A stretch of 64,000 nt of DNA from Gonocerus acuteangulatus (Eukaryota > Arthropoda > Insecta > Hemiptera > Coreidae): contig OX328124.1 of the NCBI GenBank assembly GCA_946811695.1, positions 58,366,459 to 58,430,458 of the forward strand. Direction: 5' to 3'. Made by a program: the position numbers and the translations under genes. Of the stretch, positions 45,972 through 55,454 are shown one piece after another. Every line of letters starts with the position of its first letter. Positions within the stretch are counted from its first letter, which is position 1. A model generated the notes under the pieces. The model worked only from the letters and a program-made list of their open reading frames with translations. It made no database searches and had not been told where the DNA came from.

Positions 45972-46189
45972 TTTCGTTTATCAAACCATATAGCTTCACA
46001 ACCTTTCCGATGTAATGCGGACATTATTACATTAACATCGTAGTTACCAAGGCCGAGGAAAGATTTGTGTGGGTTAATCCAGACATGAGGAGATAAGGTT
46101 TGGCAGATTTCATCCAATTCGGCTTTACTAAATGCGTCTTGAGTTTGAAATAAATTATTTAAAGCATGTAGAGCACACAGCTCTTTAAC
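45972..46189 (-). CDS. Josephin-domain deubiquitinase, exon 2 (catalytic Cys exon)
   Basis: 218 bp between acceptor ATTTTTAG and donor AAA|GTAAGT. It encodes [20 protein letters not shown], then [34 protein letters not shown] and [21 protein letters not shown] carries the nucleophilic Cys, and GNYDVNVI is the conserved GNYDVNV segment of JOSD1/JOSD2. Together with exons 1, 3 and 4 the model reads 193 residues without a stop, close to the size of known JOSD proteins (about 190-200). The short length and lack of ubiquitin-interacting motifs separate it from ataxin-3. Confidence 0.93.
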
Positions 46190-47926
46190 CTAAAAATGAA
46201 TAAAATAAAATTATAATGAAATCTTAGTTATTAAAACAATATTTATTTTATATAACCTACTATTTATGGAAATCACAAATGAAAGGGAATTTGAAGAATG
46301 AGATTTTACCAGTGGTAATAATATTCATAAGATATTTCATATCCTAATATAATTGATACAAATGCAAAGAATCGAATGTGAAAAGTTGTTGGCACCTTAT
46401 AGATGACTTCATTATTTTTATTTAATTTTCGAGAGTTTGCCAAAGCGTGCATAAGTCCAACAGCAATCAGAAAAATTCAACCTGAAATGATAATGAAAAA
46501 CACGTTTTTTTTTTCTCACATTCGATACTTTGCATTTGTATCGACGGTACATCTGTGGTCAAGGTAAAAATAATTAAGTTTTAGTTTCAACAACTTTCAT
46601 ACATATTAGCAAGGTGTGGGTTCGAGTTGGGTGATAATAATACAACTAAAAACTTTGACAGAAGATATATTTGTTCCAAACGACAAACGTTTTAATCTGA
46701 TAATTTACACCTAAGCTTCAGGCATCCCAGGCAAACACAATTGGAGCACTCAAATTAAAAGTTATTTTTGGTATTTTATTTAAAAGCCTGTCATATTTGA
46801 GGCAAAAAAGAAGTTGTGATATGAAGACTGGGAGCTAATTTGGATAAGGCACATGCATAGAGAGAAGAGGATTCAGTTCAAATATCAGCTTGGAAGTTAA
46901 TCTGTCTATGCTATGCTAGACCACCGCAGAGGAGATGCTGGTTCAAAACAGCTTGCAGCAGGTTGAATGTATCAGTGTTGTTCGAAAATTAACAAGCATG
47001 CTAACACAATCCAATACAAACGGTCATAGAAATCAGTGCGATGTTAAAAAGAATCTGGGGGCAGTTTGAGATGGTGTAGAAGAAATTTCCATTAAAAAAC
47101 AATATTCTAGCTATATAAAACATTAAAGAAAAGGATTCAGAAAATGTCGTAGACCACAGAGATTACCATGATGAAGATAGTCAGAGCACAATCATAACAG
47201 TTAAATAAAACTACATTTTTATCTAATAAAAATTTATTATTTATTTATTAAACATTTCTTTCAATTATATTTACATCTATACGTTAATTTTACTTAGTTT
47301 ACATTCCTATTCAAATTATTCTGTCCATTTTTGTTTAGCAGCCCTAATGAAGGCTTAAAAATTGTAAAGAAACTGCCAAAATTCGAATTTATTTTAAATA
47401 AAAAGGTTTTATTCAACTATTATGACAAAATCCTGACTATATATATTCATTCTGTTAACGAAAATGATGTCAAGAACAGAACAAAATTATTGACCATCAA
47501 GACTAGCTCTGTCTTAATTCTTTAAATTTAATAGAATCATGAAAAAAAGATGAAGATTTTGACATATCAGAATTCAGAATTATTTTCAAAACATTCAAAC
47601 TACTCAAAAAGGCCAATAGTATTTCTTTGCATTTAGCAAATGAATTTATACTATTTTCTCATCTCCAGAGCTGGAGCAATATTCGTGACAAATTAATAAA
47701 ACTATGATGAGTTCTGAGGGTTCATTTAAAAGTATTTAATTTTTTTTTCAATTGAAACTCCATTAAAACTCTTCACATTTTTATGTTGCAACATTTACAA
47801 ACAAAGTTGACACTATAAATGAATTAACTGAGATTCAGCATTTAAATATCTGTAGCTATAGTAGTGAATTATCACAAATGATTCCTCTAACTTAAGATAA
47901 ATCCAACTAATAGTCTGACAGCTCAC
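46190..47926 (-). other. Josephin gene intron 1
   Basis: 1.74-kb intron containing a TIR element at 46355-46550; otherwise AT-rich with no recognised feature. Confidence 0.75.
46355..46550. mobile_element. TIR element with TCGATACAAA-type termini, copy 2
   Basis: TTGATACAAATGCAAAGAAT at the left is mirrored by ATTCGATACTTTGCATTTGT at the right. The internal GAGAGTTTGCCAAAGCG...GTCCAACAGCAATCAG is shared with 16635-16868. Confidence 0.7.
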
Positions 47927-48051
47927 CTGCTTCTCATGATAAACCCCATTACAATTTCCATTCATAGCCATAAAACCTTCTCTGACTGGTAAGGACACCT
48001 ATCATCACTATAAAAATCACATCTAACTGTCCTTTATAAGTGATTCACCTT
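47927..48051 (-). CDS. Josephin gene start exon (proximal copy)
   Basis: Acceptor TTCTTGCAG opens the exon at 48051. The coding part runs from the ATG at 47971 to CAG|GTGAGC at 47927 and encodes MAMNGNCNGVYHEKQ, phase 0 into exon 2. YHEKQ directly before the [10 protein letters not shown] region is the standard JOSD N-terminus, so this copy has the consensus His. The 80 bp of 5' UTR in the exon show that at least one noncoding exon lies further upstream. A duplicate is at 53344-53481. Confidence 0.85.
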
Positions 48052-48123
48052 CTGCAAGAATATAATTTAAAATGAATGGATGCCTTAAGTACAAAACCCT
48101 AAATAATATGGGCAAACATTAAT

Positions 48124-48685
48124 AAAGTAGAGCAATTTGTACTTTTTGGGCCTTAATAATTCACTTCCATCAAGAAGCAGTTCCTAATTAAATGTATAAA
48201 AACCATTATATGTTACATAACAACCTAAAAACTATGACTGATGGGAAAATCCAGAGAGAACAAGTGGGGAAAACAAATGTCCTCAAATATCAGGTTAGCT
48301 TCGTCAGGTATGATAACTTCAACCTTCCTATGCAGGGAAGATTGTTCATAGATACAACGAGGTAGGAAGATTTCAATTTATGAACTAGTTTTGTATTCAA
48401 TGGGACAAAAATATTCTGACGAAAGTTGTTATTTCCTAAATATTTTTAAGGATTATTTAAATATTTTACATATCACATTATTTTATTGTAAATAAGAAAT
48501 TGATGTATTTTGTTAACATACACCATTAGGAGTAAACGGAGCAGCTATGAAACTTGGAGTACCATACGATTTGTATTAGTTTAGGATAGTCGCCAATATT
48601 TGTAGAGATGTTCATAAATGGAGAAAAATCAGGATTGGAACCATTGGCGTAGCTGCTACTTTCTCCGAAACAATGAGTTTAATTT
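48124..48685. other. Spacer between proximal start exon and MITE
   Basis: AT-rich sequence inside the presumed 5' intron of the Josephin gene; nothing recognised. Confidence 0.4.
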
Positions 48686-48950
48686 CATGGGCGTATATAG
48701 AAAATAATTTCGGGAGGGGCTGGGGAAATTTCGGGGGGGGGGGGGGGGCTGAGACCATTTCCGGGGTATGGAATACTAAAAATTTAGTGCTTGGAATAGT
48801 TTTAGGCAACTAAAACGCTATTAGACGTAAAATAAAATATTTTTTATGATCTTATTTAATTTATTTTTAAGGGTTTTACGACAAGTTTTTGCCATCAAAT
48901 CAAAATTTCGGGGGGGGGGGGGCAGCAGCCCCCTCTTATATACGCCCATG
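48686..48950. mobile_element. hAT-like MITE, 8-bp target duplication, at the edge of a Penelope element
   Basis: 265 bp with CATGGGCGTATATA / TATATACGCCCATG ends, flanked by TTTAATTT at 48678-48685 and 48951-48958. Immediately after the right duplication the Penelope terminal repeat begins (48959). Confidence 0.9.
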
Positions 48951-48958
48951 TTTAATTT

Positions 48959-49233
48959 ATTCATCTGTGGCAGAAGGTCAATTTTATAAAAACACACTTT
49001 CTTTCTTCTGTAGTCTTTTATTTGGCTCTACATGTTTCACGTCGCTGTGACGCCTCTTCAGGAGCACTTAATCTAAATAAAATAAAATATGGTTACAGCC
49101 TATTCCTTAGAGAACCTTCCGCAGGTAGGGCCACGTCTGGACTGATAAGATTAATCATGTCTACTGGGTATCAGCTGTTTAAAATCGATAGTTTTAGGGT
49201 AAATGTCGATTTTCCAATGAAGTTTTTGTCATT
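48959..49233 (-). repeat. Penelope terminal repeat (pLTR), 3' copy
   Basis: Begins ATTCATCTGTGGCAGAAGG on +; matches 52754-53028 base for base except for isolated differences (for example TGTAGTC versus TGTACTC). The RT/endonuclease ORF ends only 13 bp away. Confidence 0.9.
49025..49065 (-). ncRNA. Minimal type I hammerhead ribozyme motif in the 3' pLTR
   Basis: On the - strand the order is GCTC, CTGAAGA, GGCGTC-ACAGC-GACGT, GAA, ACATGT, A, GAGC. This gives stem I (GCUC/GAGC), the invariant CUGANGA core and stem II (GCGUC/GACGU with one G-U pair). It is closed by the GAA core and a tiny two-pair stem III (AC-AU-GU) before the cleavage-site A. All invariant core positions are present. Hammerheads are known in Penelope pLTRs, which supports the call. 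Activity is not shown by sequence alone. Confidence 0.8.
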
Positions 49234-49245
49234 TTATAAAATGTT

Positions 49246-51244
49246 TTAAGTCATCTTGTTTATTAAATTAAAAAATATTTTATCCAGGTATTTAATATCT
49301 GTTTTTTTGTTGACGGTCTTTTTCCTATTTTTAATTATGTGTATATTTTCCTTAATTTTTCTTTTTATGGGGTTTTTCTCCTTATCTAATATCTTTACCG
49401 TGTCAAAATTAAATGTGTGGCTATATAGTATCCCATGATCCACCAATGCAGTCTTGTTGTCTTTCTCATCAAGGTTTTTGGCATGTTGTTTGATTCTCTT
49501 TTTTAAAAGTTGTCCCGATTCTCCTACATACACCTTATCACACATTGCACACTCAATTTGATGTATGTTATATTTGGTTTCTCTTTCTTTTAATCCATCT
49601 TTAATTCGGCTGTAGCTTTTTATGATTTTGTCGTGATATATCCAGGAGATTCTTCCTAGGTCTTTACATTTTTGTTTTATCTCATTGGCAAGTATGCGAT
49701 TATAACAAAATGTAATATAATTAACCAGCTCTAAAGTTTTCATATCTTTACTGTCGTTATCCAATTTCTGTTTATAAATATGTTCATTGTGTATGAGTTT
49801 ATCTGCTACATCTCCGTTTGTATTTAAAATGTTTGTTTTCCTATCGTCAAAAAAATCATAAATTTTACTTTGTATTAATTTTCTTCTTTTTTCTTGGTTG
49901 CCTTTTATGTCGTCTATTGTTTGTGTATCCTGAAGTTTACGTTTCAGAGTATGGTTGGTGTTGTCTGTTGCAACAGTCATTTTTGTTAATTTAACTCTTT
50001 TGCTCCTATTAGAATTGTCAGTACCTATATGTTCAGTGTCATCCCTTTTCCGTTTACTATCAGAGTCTTCATAAAAATAGTCGTCCGTAAAGTTAAAAAC
50101 ATTCAAGTCAAAATTGATTAAATTTAAATTTTCCTTCACATCCAATTTCTTTTTGTAAAAAACATTTCTTTCAGCCCTTTTAATTTCTTTATTTATAATT
50201 TTCTCAGGGTAATTATTATCTCTAAATATAGTTCTGAGTTTATTTGTTATTTCATTTAAATATTTTGGTGATGTTCGCAGAAGCGCCGTCAGTGTCCTAT
50301 TATAAAGCAAATTCTTTTTAAAATTTAAAGGGTGACTAGAATAAAAATTAATCATACGACCGGAAAATGTATTTTTAGTCTGCCATTTAAACTCAAGTCT
50401 ATTGTCATTAGTTCTAATTATTTCCATATGTAAAAACATAATTTTGTTTTCATTTTCAATTTCTAAAGTGAACCCTAAATTCGTCTTATTATTAAAAAAC
50501 TGGAAGAGTCTGTCTATATCGTTTTCATGTACACAAATTAATAAATCATCCACATATTTATAAAGAAATTGGATATGAATGTTACAGTCATTTATGATTT
50601 CTTCTAATATGTGGTTCATTACAATTCCACTAATAGAAACAGATAAGTGGTTGCCCATTTGTACTCCAAATTTTTGTTTATAAATTCTATTGTTAAACTT
50701 GAAATAGCCATCCTTTGTACATAATTTAATACCATCTATAAACAGATTTTTGTCTTTTATTTTAGTTAGTTCTACAATTTTATCCCAATTTTTGTCAATA
50801 AGTTTGATAGCCAAGTCCACCGGAATATTTGGGAACATATTAACAACATCGAAGGAAACCAACTTATAACCAGAGATTACTGTCATCTTTTCTAATTTAT
50901 GTTTTAAATCTATAGCATTTTTTACGTCAAATGGATTATTATTAACAAAATGTTTTAATTCCATGTTCAATGATTTAGATAATTTGTGTGTAGGGGATTC
51001 TTTTGCGCTGACTATTGGTCTCAGTGGTTGCCCTTCCTTGTGTAATTTTATCAAGCCATAAATCAGAGGAATATTACTGTTATAGTTTATATATTTTAAA
51101 CGATCATTCTTTTCAATGAAATTAATTTTAACTAATTTGTCCGTAAATTTTATTATTCTATTTGTCAGTCCATTGGTGGGATCATAGTCGATTTGTTTAA
51201 AATTATTCGAATCATTAACTATGTCATTCATTTTCTTGTTGTAA
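49246..51244 (-). CDS. Penelope-like RT plus GIY-YIG endonuclease, C-terminal part
   Basis: Open for about 667 codons within the element, ending at TAA 49248-49246. From N to C: fingers segment with LIYGLIKLHKEGQPLRPIVS; palm motif A SFDVVNMFPNIP (about residue 138-149); MGNHLSVSISG; palm motif C FLYKYVDDLLICV with the DD pair (about residue 237-242). A Lys/Arg-rich linker follows, then the endonuclease: YNIHQIECAMCDKVYVGES with a CxxC, and KKRIKQHAKN and IKENIHIIKN carrying the Arg and Glu of the GIY-YIG active site. The upstream part of the same frame lies beyond the Helitron at 51823-52721. Any start Met within this half lies in Helitron sequence and is not genuine. Confidence 0.92.
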
Positions 51245-51822
51245 TCTCTATATATAAAAATCACGTGTCTGTTTGTTTGTTCCTTATAGAAATCTACACC
51301 GTTTGACCGATTTTGACCAAACTTGGCACACAGGTAGGTCTTGATAAGGGAAATCTCCTAGGCTAGGTCAATATAGTCAAATTTCAAAATTTGGTCAAAA
51401 GTTTTGTCAAGAAAAATTGGCTACATTGAACCATTCAGATTCTGACGGCCATTTTGAATAATGTCTCAATGTACTTTATAATTAGAATAACTCGAACTCA
51501 TTGATGACTTTACATCATTATATAATCATGTAATGCAGTTTATTTCAATTTTATATCAACAGTCACTGTCTAACTAAGGAGCGCTGGCCTTTCTTTGATA
51601 AGAGCTATCTACGCGCAGGCTGTGGTGCTGGCCTCTGTCGGCTGTAATATGAATTGCTGTGATGCTGGCCTCTGTTGGCTGTTTCAGACAGCACTAGACA
51701 GATATAAACAAATTCACACCGTTTGACCGATTTTGACGTAACTGGGTATACAGGTAGCTCTTGATACGGGAAGAGTCATAGGCAGAAAGTAAGTGTAGCA
51801 TGGCACACTGGGTAACAGCTAG
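51245..51822 (+). mobile_element. Non-autonomous Helitron inserted in the Penelope ORF
   Basis: 578 bp starting TCTCTATATATAAAAATCAC and ending AGTGT...ACACT hairpin, GGGTAACAG, CTAG. The host base before is A (51244) and after is T (51823), with no target duplication. Removing exactly these bases puts the two Penelope reading frames back in register without losing or adding a base. Internal units at about 51288-51360 and 51712-51790 are the same repeat as at 5397-5760 and 17060-17165. Confidence 0.92.
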
Positions 51823-52721
51823 TCATCTTTAGTTATTATGACTGCTTTACTAGTTTTATCAGCTCTTATTACCAATAATTCAGGATTATCTTTTAGAAAT
51901 TTCTTTGTTTTATACTCTGCCTTTCTCAATTTTTCTGCAACAGATATATTAATATGTTCTGGGATTTTATTGTAATTTACATTTCTCTTGGTCTTGTTTA
52001 AACTATGGAAAAATGATGTTCTAATTTTGTTTTTTGTTTCTAAATCAATCTCGGTTTTGTTCAGCATATACTCAACGTCGACTATATAATTATTTACCAT
52101 ATGATCATCAATAGGCTTAAAAATATTAAAATTGTCACTTAATGATAAAAATTGTAATACTTCTTCTGGAATATCTACATTCGTCAAATTTACAACCCAG
52201 TCCATGTTAAAAGTCATAGGGGAGTTTTTCTTTCCGCAACAGCTTTGGATTTTCTTCAAATAAATGTTTTTAAAGTATTTTTGTATTTTAGAAGAATATA
52301 ATTTTAAATATGTGTCAATTACTTGTGAAATTTTCGGCTCAAAACATATATCCTGCAGAAGGTTTTTACATCCGTTTTCTCTATTTGTTAAATTATGTAT
52401 AAGTTGATAATTCCTACTGATTTCTAAATTCAATAATTTATATTTGAAAGATGACAAACTATTTAAAAAATTGTTGTACTTACAGAAACGATGGTTAAAG
52501 ATACAGTAAAATTTTTTAGTTCTATTTTCAATAAATTTAGGAAATACATGGTTCATCTTGCACATTTTCAGAAATTCGATTCGTTCCGTAGACATGATCT
52601 TTTCCTTCAGAATCCGCTGTAACTCGATGCACTTTTTCATTGCGTCGGTGTCAACATTCATTGCAATAATCTCGAGATAGTTTCGTTCGTCACTCCGCAG
52701 ATTTGCCATGGAGTATTCCAT
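51823..52721 (-). CDS. Penelope-like element protein, N-terminal part
   Basis: About 299 codons from an ATG at 52721 (a second ATG is five codons in) to the Helitron border, where the frame hits a TAG made by the Helitron end. The N-terminal region is Lys/Asn-rich with no catalytic motif. The last part (VAEKLRKAEYKTKKFLKDNP, then VIRADKTSKAVIITKDD) is the Penelope RT entry motif (NLxxxExxALxxL...VIxxADKGxAVVI). It is therefore the first part of the RT protein and not a separate gene. Confidence 0.88.
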
Positions 52722-52753
52722 ATTATAAGACAGTGACCCTATTTTTCCAATAT

Positions 52754-53028
52754 ATTCATCTGTGGCAGAAGGTCAATTTTATAAAAACACACTTTCTTTC
52801 TTCTGTACTCTTTTATTTGGCTCTACATGTTTCACGTCGCTGTGACGCCTCTTCAGGAGCACTTAATCTAAATAAAATAAAATATGGTTACAGCCTATTC
52901 CTTAGAGAACCTTCCGCAGGTAGGGCCACGTCTGGACTGATAAGATTAATCATGTCTACTGGGTATCAGCTGTTTAAAATCGATAGTTTTAGGGTAAATG
53001 TCGATTTTCCAATGAAGTTTTTGTCATT
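52754..53028 (-). repeat. Penelope terminal repeat (pLTR), 5' copy
   Basis: 275 bp, starting 33 bp upstream of the first ATG of the element protein; direct duplicate of 48959-49233. Confidence 0.9.
52820..52860 (-). ncRNA. Minimal type I hammerhead ribozyme motif in the 5' pLTR
   Basis: Same 41-base core as at 49025-49065 with all core bases intact. Having one in each repeat would let a read-through transcript be cut into unit-length RNAs. Confidence 0.8.
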
Positions 53029-53327
53029 CTTTTTCTTTCATTTCTTTGTCAATTATGTTGTGTATTTAACCGAACCAGAAAATTGCAATCAAATTTTAAG
53101 TTTTATAGGGTGTATCTTAAATTCTGAAATAATAGTAAGCGAGTATTTTATGAATCCATATTTTTTTATCGTAACATCGGGCGCGTTTTCTGCCTATTCT
53201 CTCAGAATTAATATAATAATAATTAATTAATATAATAATAATGAATAATTAATTAATATAATAATAATAATAATAATAACAGAATTAATATAATAATAAT
53301 GATAATTCGTCTAACGTAGGATTAATG
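53029..53327. repeat. AT-rich spacer with ATTAATATAATAATA microsatellite
   Basis: 53200-53300 is a degenerate tandem run of ATTAATATAATAATA and TAA units; the rest shows nothing. Confidence 0.7.
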
Positions 53328-53343
53328 AAACTAATAGTCTCAC

Positions 53344-53481
53344 CTGCTTCTCATTATAAACCCCATTACAATTTCCATTCATAGCCATACCCGTCAGCCA
53401 GTCAGCCTTCTCTGACTGGTAAGGACACCTATCATCACTTCAAAAATCACAACAAACTGTCCTTTATATGTGAATCACCTT
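53344..53481 (-). CDS. Josephin gene start exon, duplicated distal copy
   Basis: About 220 bp (53328-53550) repeats the proximal start exon and its flanks (47905-48123). It keeps the TTCTTGCAG acceptor, ATG, and CAG|GTGAGA donor. It encodes MAMNGNCNGVYNEKQ, where the consensus His of YHEKQ is Asn. A GACTGGCTGACGG insertion sits just before the ATG. It could be an alternative start exon spliced to exon 2, or a decaying duplicate. Confidence 0.6.
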
Positions 53482-53579
53482 CTGCAAGAATATATGTATT
53501 TTAAAATGAATGACTCCCTTAAGCACAAAACCTTAAATAATAGCGACAAACATTAATATTTTTTTTATCATAAAATCGG

Positions 53580-53690
53580 GTCAAAAGCGCGTTTTCTCCC
53601 TAAAGAGAGAGGGAGCAAACCTGCTAAACAAGTACGATGAGCTGATTTACCTAACGACGCCCTTCTGGAACCATTGTAATAATGTCATGG
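53580..53690 (+). repeat. Dispersed repeat family R
   Basis: AAGCGCGTTTTCTCCCTAAA then GAGAGAGGGAGCAAACCTGC and a GACGCCC segment match the family order. Confidence 0.5.
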
Positions 53691-53930
53691 ATTAGAAGGT
53701 TCATCCTCTTACAAATACAAAGAAGAGAAAAAAAAAACTTTATTTTAAAAAGCAAAGTTTAGTTGCCAAAAAAATTCGGTTACTAACTACTATTGGGTTG
53801 ATATTGATCAACACAACATTGAGAGCATTGTAAAACTAAATGAATAGTCAGAAGCCACTAGGAGCCGAGCGACAGTACCCTAAAAGAGTCCACCCCAAAA
53901 AGAGAGGGGCATACTCGAGGAGCAGAGCTC

Positions 53931-54011
53931 AGTCGCCTTCTGAACCTCGGAGTGTGTGGACGCGTCACTTCTCTCTGCTCAATATCGCGATCTTTTTATA
54001 CAAGGAACTTC
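53931..54011 (+). promoter_or_regulatory. Putative core promoter (Inr + DPE) and noncoding first exon
   Basis: TCAGTC around 53929-53934 fits the arthropod Initiator TCAKTY. With its A (53931) as +1, GGACG lies exactly at +28 to +32, a full match to the DPE consensus RGWYV. The local sequence (53840-54010) is less AT-rich than the surroundings. A strong donor, CTTC|GTAAGT, ends the presumed exon at 54011. No ATG with a useful frame lies inside, so it would be a 5' UTR exon. The downstream coding exons were not found; they may be beyond the window. Confidence 0.5.
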
Positions 54012-55387
54012 GTAAGTAATTATTCATTTTTTGTGATGATTTTGAATAAATATATCCATCAAAATGCTTTTGAATTATCAAAAAAATAATTAAGTCGAAG
54101 ATAATAATGAGAACTGATTTATCAGTTTAGATCAAATTTAACCAACAATGTAAATCACCTATTATTTACAGTAACCTAGATTTGTAATATAAAAATATTA
54201 CGTTTATAATACAGTGGTTATTTGAGAATTTAATTAATTAACCTTTTTCTAGTACTGAACATACTGTTGAAATTTCAAATATATAAATGTATTACTTTTT
54301 TTTATTTTATAAACACATTTCATTCAAAAGAAGCCTACACAACAATTCCCATAACGTTGCCAACAATTTATAGACAAATTTAATTATTTTTAATTTGAAT
54401 AATATTGATAACTATAGAATGATGAACTGCTCTTTAATACACTAAATATTTCCATTTAAATTTATTTTTGAATTGTATAATCATAAGAACTTGTATCGTG
54501 CGTTTTGAAAAATATAATTAAATTATTAATTTAGTTAATGAAATGTTTCAAAACCCCAGAAAGGATATTTTTTCACTAAAGTTAAAGTAATATAATTCTA
54601 ATAAGGCACCAATTTTCAATTTCGGAAAAAATAAATTTTATTTAGAATGGGAAAAAGAATATTAAATAGATTTCATTTGGGGGGTTGGGGGGTGTAATAT
54701 TAGACTTTAAATACCTTCGTATATGTAGTGTTTGTGTGCGTTCTTATATTAAATGTATGCATCTGTGTACTGTGTGTCATCGCATGTGCATGTGTCAATG
54801 GGAGTAAGTTTAAATCTGTATAAATATGTGCTATTTGTATTTCCCCTGTCAGTAATTATGTTAGTAGAGGAACGCGTTGAATTTAGGGAACATCTTATTA
54901 TAGTTATTATATATTACTACTAAGGTCTCAATATTTGAGAATATTTTAGATAAATTCTAATATTTCAGCTCTATTTTGTTCCCTGAACTTTGGGAAATAG
55001 GGAAAAATTATCATTCAATTGAAATTCAACTTAATTAAGAAATTGAGAAAATAATCGTCTTCAAGTTAACAAAAAATTTAAGAAAAAAATATTTTTAATC
55101 AACTTTCCAGTAAATAAACAAATGTTTTTTGAAAATAATTATTTTTATTTTTTTAAACGTCACAGCATTTTTATGGGCGGGTTATCTAGCCAGGACAAGT
55201 ACGTTGTATTTTCATTAGATGGAAAGCTCCCGAGTTAGGATTAAACATACAAGAGTGAAATTGATTATTTTTATGGGAATAACATAAATTCTTGACTACT
55301 GTAGCGAGTTAATCTAGATGCTATGTACACATTAACGATCAGATCCGCTATTTGTGAAACTGTTAAATTTCTTCGTTATAAACACAA

Positions 55388-55454
<67 letters not shown>

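Larger units (their letters stand above)
48959..53028 (-). mobile_element. Penelope-like retroelement with terminal direct repeats
   Basis: 4.07 kb on the - strand. Two 275-bp near-identical direct repeats (48959-49233 and 52754-53028) enclose one long coding region, which is split by a Helitron (51245-51822). The protein has an RT of the Penelope type and a C-terminal GIY-YIG endonuclease, so it belongs to the endonuclease-bearing Penelope group. Both repeats contain a hammerhead-ribozyme-like motif on the coding strand. Apart from the Helitron the frame is open throughout, which points to recent activity. Confidence 0.92.

Noticed and set aside
47972..47998. Longer N-terminus for the Josephin protein
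   Set aside because: The frame continues upstream only through a GTG codon, with no ATG; the first ATG is at 47971.
51819..52721. Separate 300-residue gene next to a reverse transcriptase gene
   Set aside because: Its stop codon is created by the CTAG end of an inserted Helitron; without the insert it is in frame with the reverse transcriptase.
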